The notes under the pieces are model-generated. The model was not told the DNA's origin. It did no database searches and saw only the letters and a program-made list of their open reading frames with translations. Positions 62,344 through 64,000 of a stretch of DNA of 64,000 nucleotides are shown piece by piece. Source of the stretch: Nitrospinaceae bacterium (GTDB lineage: Bacteria > Nitrospinota > Nitrospinia > Nitrospinales > Nitrospinaceae); the NCBI GenBank assembly GCA_029261535.1, contig JAJDBF010000070.1, forward strand, positions 124,001 to 188,000, read 5' to 3'. The position numbers were made by a program, and so were the translations under genes. Every line of letters begins with the position of its first letter. Position 1 is the first letter of the stretch.

Positions 62344-63993
62344 ATGGCAAACACGAAAGAGAATTCACAAGAAATTTCAAGTTGGAACGTACTCACCGAC
62401 CCGTGGCTACAAGTAATGACCCTGGACGCGGAGGCAAAACACGTTTCTCCAGTCGAGGCTCTGGAAAAGGCCCGTTCCATTCATTCGATTGTTCTCTCCA
62501 GTCCACTGGATTTCTTTGCCGTTCATCGTTTTCTCCTTACCTTGCTTTATTGGAAAGCAGACGCAGTTGGAGGAGTACAACAGGTTCGCGATTTGCTGAT
62601 GAAAGAAGAGATTCCAACGGATGTCAGCAAAGCAATAAAAAGCGAAGCCTCCTGCTTTAATTTATTTGACGAAAACATTCCTTTTCTTCAAGACCCCTCT
62701 ATCCAAAAGGAACCAAAGAAAGAACCAAAATCTCCAGGATATCTTTTTGCCGAGTTTGCCACTGGAACCAATATTGCCCACTTCCACCACGGGGATGACA
62801 AACAGATGCGACTCTGTTTGATATGCACAACACTTGGAATGTTGCGAGTCGTTCCATGGAGCCAAGCCGGTGGTCGGGCATCAACGCCTTCCGTATGTGG
62901 TGCTCCCTCAATTTTAATACTGGCTTCTGGAAAAACCCTGGCTCACACGCTCGGTTTGAATCTCATCCCCCTACAGGGTGAACTAGATACTGCGGCATGG
63001 ACTGGATACTTTAATCCAAAAAACACAGCGGAAAAAATCCCATATCTTGAAGCATTTACATGGAACCCAAGACGGATTTCCCTCCCATTCTCGGAAGAAA
63101 ATCAAACCTGTTGGGGTTGTGGTCGGGAAAAAATAACAGCGGTGGGGCCTATCTTTTACGCAATAAATGAGAAGACCAAGCTCAGAAAAAAAGAGAAAAA
63201 CAAAAAAGGCACCATTCCCTTTATCTGGCAGGACCCTTCCGCATTTTACCCTGCCAAACTACCTTATACTCCGAAAAAAAGTTCAGGAGAAACCTGGGCA
63301 ATAGATAACCGGGATTTAAATTTTTTACGAGATAAAAAACCTTCCATAGAAAACCGGGTACTCCAGGAAAATAACGGACATAAGGGTTGGCATTTAATTG
63401 TTCCCTGCACGAACAAGGCAAAAACCTATGACCACCGGAAAATAGAGATTTCCGATTTTTCTGACGTACCACAACCTGAGAAAGAAGAAGCACCCAAAAA
63501 AGGGTTGGACGGATGGAAAGAGCTCTCGAGTGCTCAAACTAAAGGTGCCATGACCTTTGTCAAAACAGCGGTTCAAATTTTCACCCCCGCCGACTGGTCT
63601 GCATTGGCGAGCGCAAAGTACCATAAAATGAGCGAGGCTCCGGCAGGGTTTGATGTGTTTACCGGCCTGTACTGGTCGCTCCGCAACAAGAAAAACACAT
63701 CCCATGTGCCTCAAAGAAATGTGTGCTGGCTGGTATTGAAACTCATGGCCACTGTTCCCGCAAGTGCACGCACTCAACATGCAGACGCGTCCTGCAACCC
63801 CTTTCAGTCCCTGCCAAAACGACAATTAAATGCTAAAGGCGGTAAACAGTCGCCCTACCCGCGAGCACTCCCGCAGGGCAACCGGTTAGAAGCCGGTCTT
63901 CGGCAGGTTCTTGATCGCCATCTGCAACCTAAATCGCCAGAGCATATTGACTGGGCGGGTCTCTGTTCCAGCATCCATCAACAACTCAACTAA
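62344..63993 (+). CDS. casA: Type I-E CRISPR Cascade large subunit Cas8e (CasA/Cse1)
   Basis: 549 residues from ATG 62344, which follows AAGGAGT. An upstream TTG at 62317 is less likely. Cse1 features are the N-terminal NVLTDPWLQV, CFNLFDENIPFLQDP near 104-118, a GTNIAHFHHG loop near 141 and two zinc cysteine pairs, Cys158/Cys161 (CLIC) and Cys256/Cys259 (CWGC). In Cascade it recognises the PAM and recruits Cas3. In standard loci cas3 lies upstream, but here only small ORFs and an S24 repressor are upstream. cse2, cas7, cas5, cas6 and the array must be sought to the right. Longer than the E. coli protein by about 45 residues. Confidence 0.9.
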   Translation: MANTKENSQEISSWNVLTDPWLQVMTLDAEAKHVSPVEALEKARSIHSIVLSSPLDFFAVHRFLLTLLYWKADAVGGVQQVRDLLMKEEIPTDVSKAIKSEASCFNLFDENIPFLQDPSIQKEPKKEPKSPGYLFAEFATGTNIAHFHHGDDKQMRLCLICTTLGMLRVVPWSQAGGRASTPSVCGAPSILILASGKTLAHTLGLNLIPLQGELDTAAWTGYFNPKNTAEKIPYLEAFTWNPRRISLPFSEENQTCWGCGREKITAVGPIFYAINEKTKLRKKEKNKKGTIPFIWQDPSAFYPAKLPYTPKKSSGETWAIDNRDLNFLRDKKPSIENRVLQENNGHKGWHLIVPCTNKAKTYDHRKIEISDFSDVPQPEKEEAPKKGLDGWKELSSAQTKGAMTFVKTAVQIFTPADWSALASAKYHKMSEAPAGFDVFTGLYWSLRNKKNTSHVPQRNVCWLVLKLMATVPASARTQHADASCNPFQSLPKRQLNAKGGKQSPYPRALPQGNRLEAGLRQVLDRHLQPKSPEHIDWAGLCSSIHQQLN

Positions 63994-64000
63994 AGAGCAC

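Overview
The window reads as one contiguous bacterial chromosome segment from a Gram-negative, probably free-living bacterium. Supporting signs are outer-membrane beta-barrel and periplasmic proteins, HtrA, a di-heme cytochrome c peroxidase, surface-glycan assembly genes and many two-component and cyclic-nucleotide signalling proteins. The combination of an HTTM/carboxylase-like protein, a nonulosonic-acid glycan locus and short dispersed palindromic repeats would fit a marine Nitrospinota-type lineage. That taxonomic placement is an impression from gene content, not something demonstrated here.

Layout. 1-9.7 kb holds housekeeping and accessory genes: a 3'-truncated SLC13-type transporter, a radical SAM/SPASM protein, leuC-leuD, an FGE-fold membrane protein, a leucine-rich-repeat protein, an HtrA protease with a sigmaE-like promoter, and a small secreted Cys-rich protein. 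9.8-13 kb carries an SGNH-fold protein and a DCC + HTTM pair.

13-42.7 kb is a surface-glycan locus. It contains sialic/legionaminic-type nonulosonic acid genes (NeuB, NeuC and a CMP-sugar synthetase) and an acetamidino-type sugar modification cassette (amidotransferase-HisF-HisH, with the HisF catalytic Asp130 replaced by Glu). It also has an initiating phosphoglycosyltransferase, a MurJ-type flippase, a Wzz-like protein, an O-antigen ligase, a Maf/DUF115 protein, and decoration enzymes (APS kinase plus sulfotransferase, MBOAT plus SGNH, acyltransferase-3, methyltransferase, deacetylase-like). Most genes lie on the minus strand in tightly packed runs with 4-34 bp overlaps.

42.9-56.5 kb is a signalling region: two sensor kinases with related GAF domains containing a CLCG motif, two response regulators, a cytochrome c peroxidase, an EF-hand-like protein, and a cluster of CHASE2-nucleotide cyclase, cNMP-binding histidine kinase and cNMP-binding GGDEF-EAL protein. 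The last three could form a local second-messenger relay.

56.7-60.7 kb encodes a FecR-domain protein with a histone-H1-like Lys/Ala tail and a Gly-Pro repeat end, then a TPR plus outer-membrane beta-barrel protein. Between them lies a repeat-rich intergenic stretch.

60.8-64 kb changes character. A decayed copy of the EF-hand-like gene tail and a tRNA 3'-half-like sequence (possible attachment site) are followed by an S24/CI-type repressor. A divergent promoter/operator region, two tiny ORFs and the type I-E CRISPR effector large subunit Cas8e (CasA/Cse1) come next, and the rest of the presumed cas operon lies beyond the window. No CRISPR array, rRNA or complete tRNA gene was seen.
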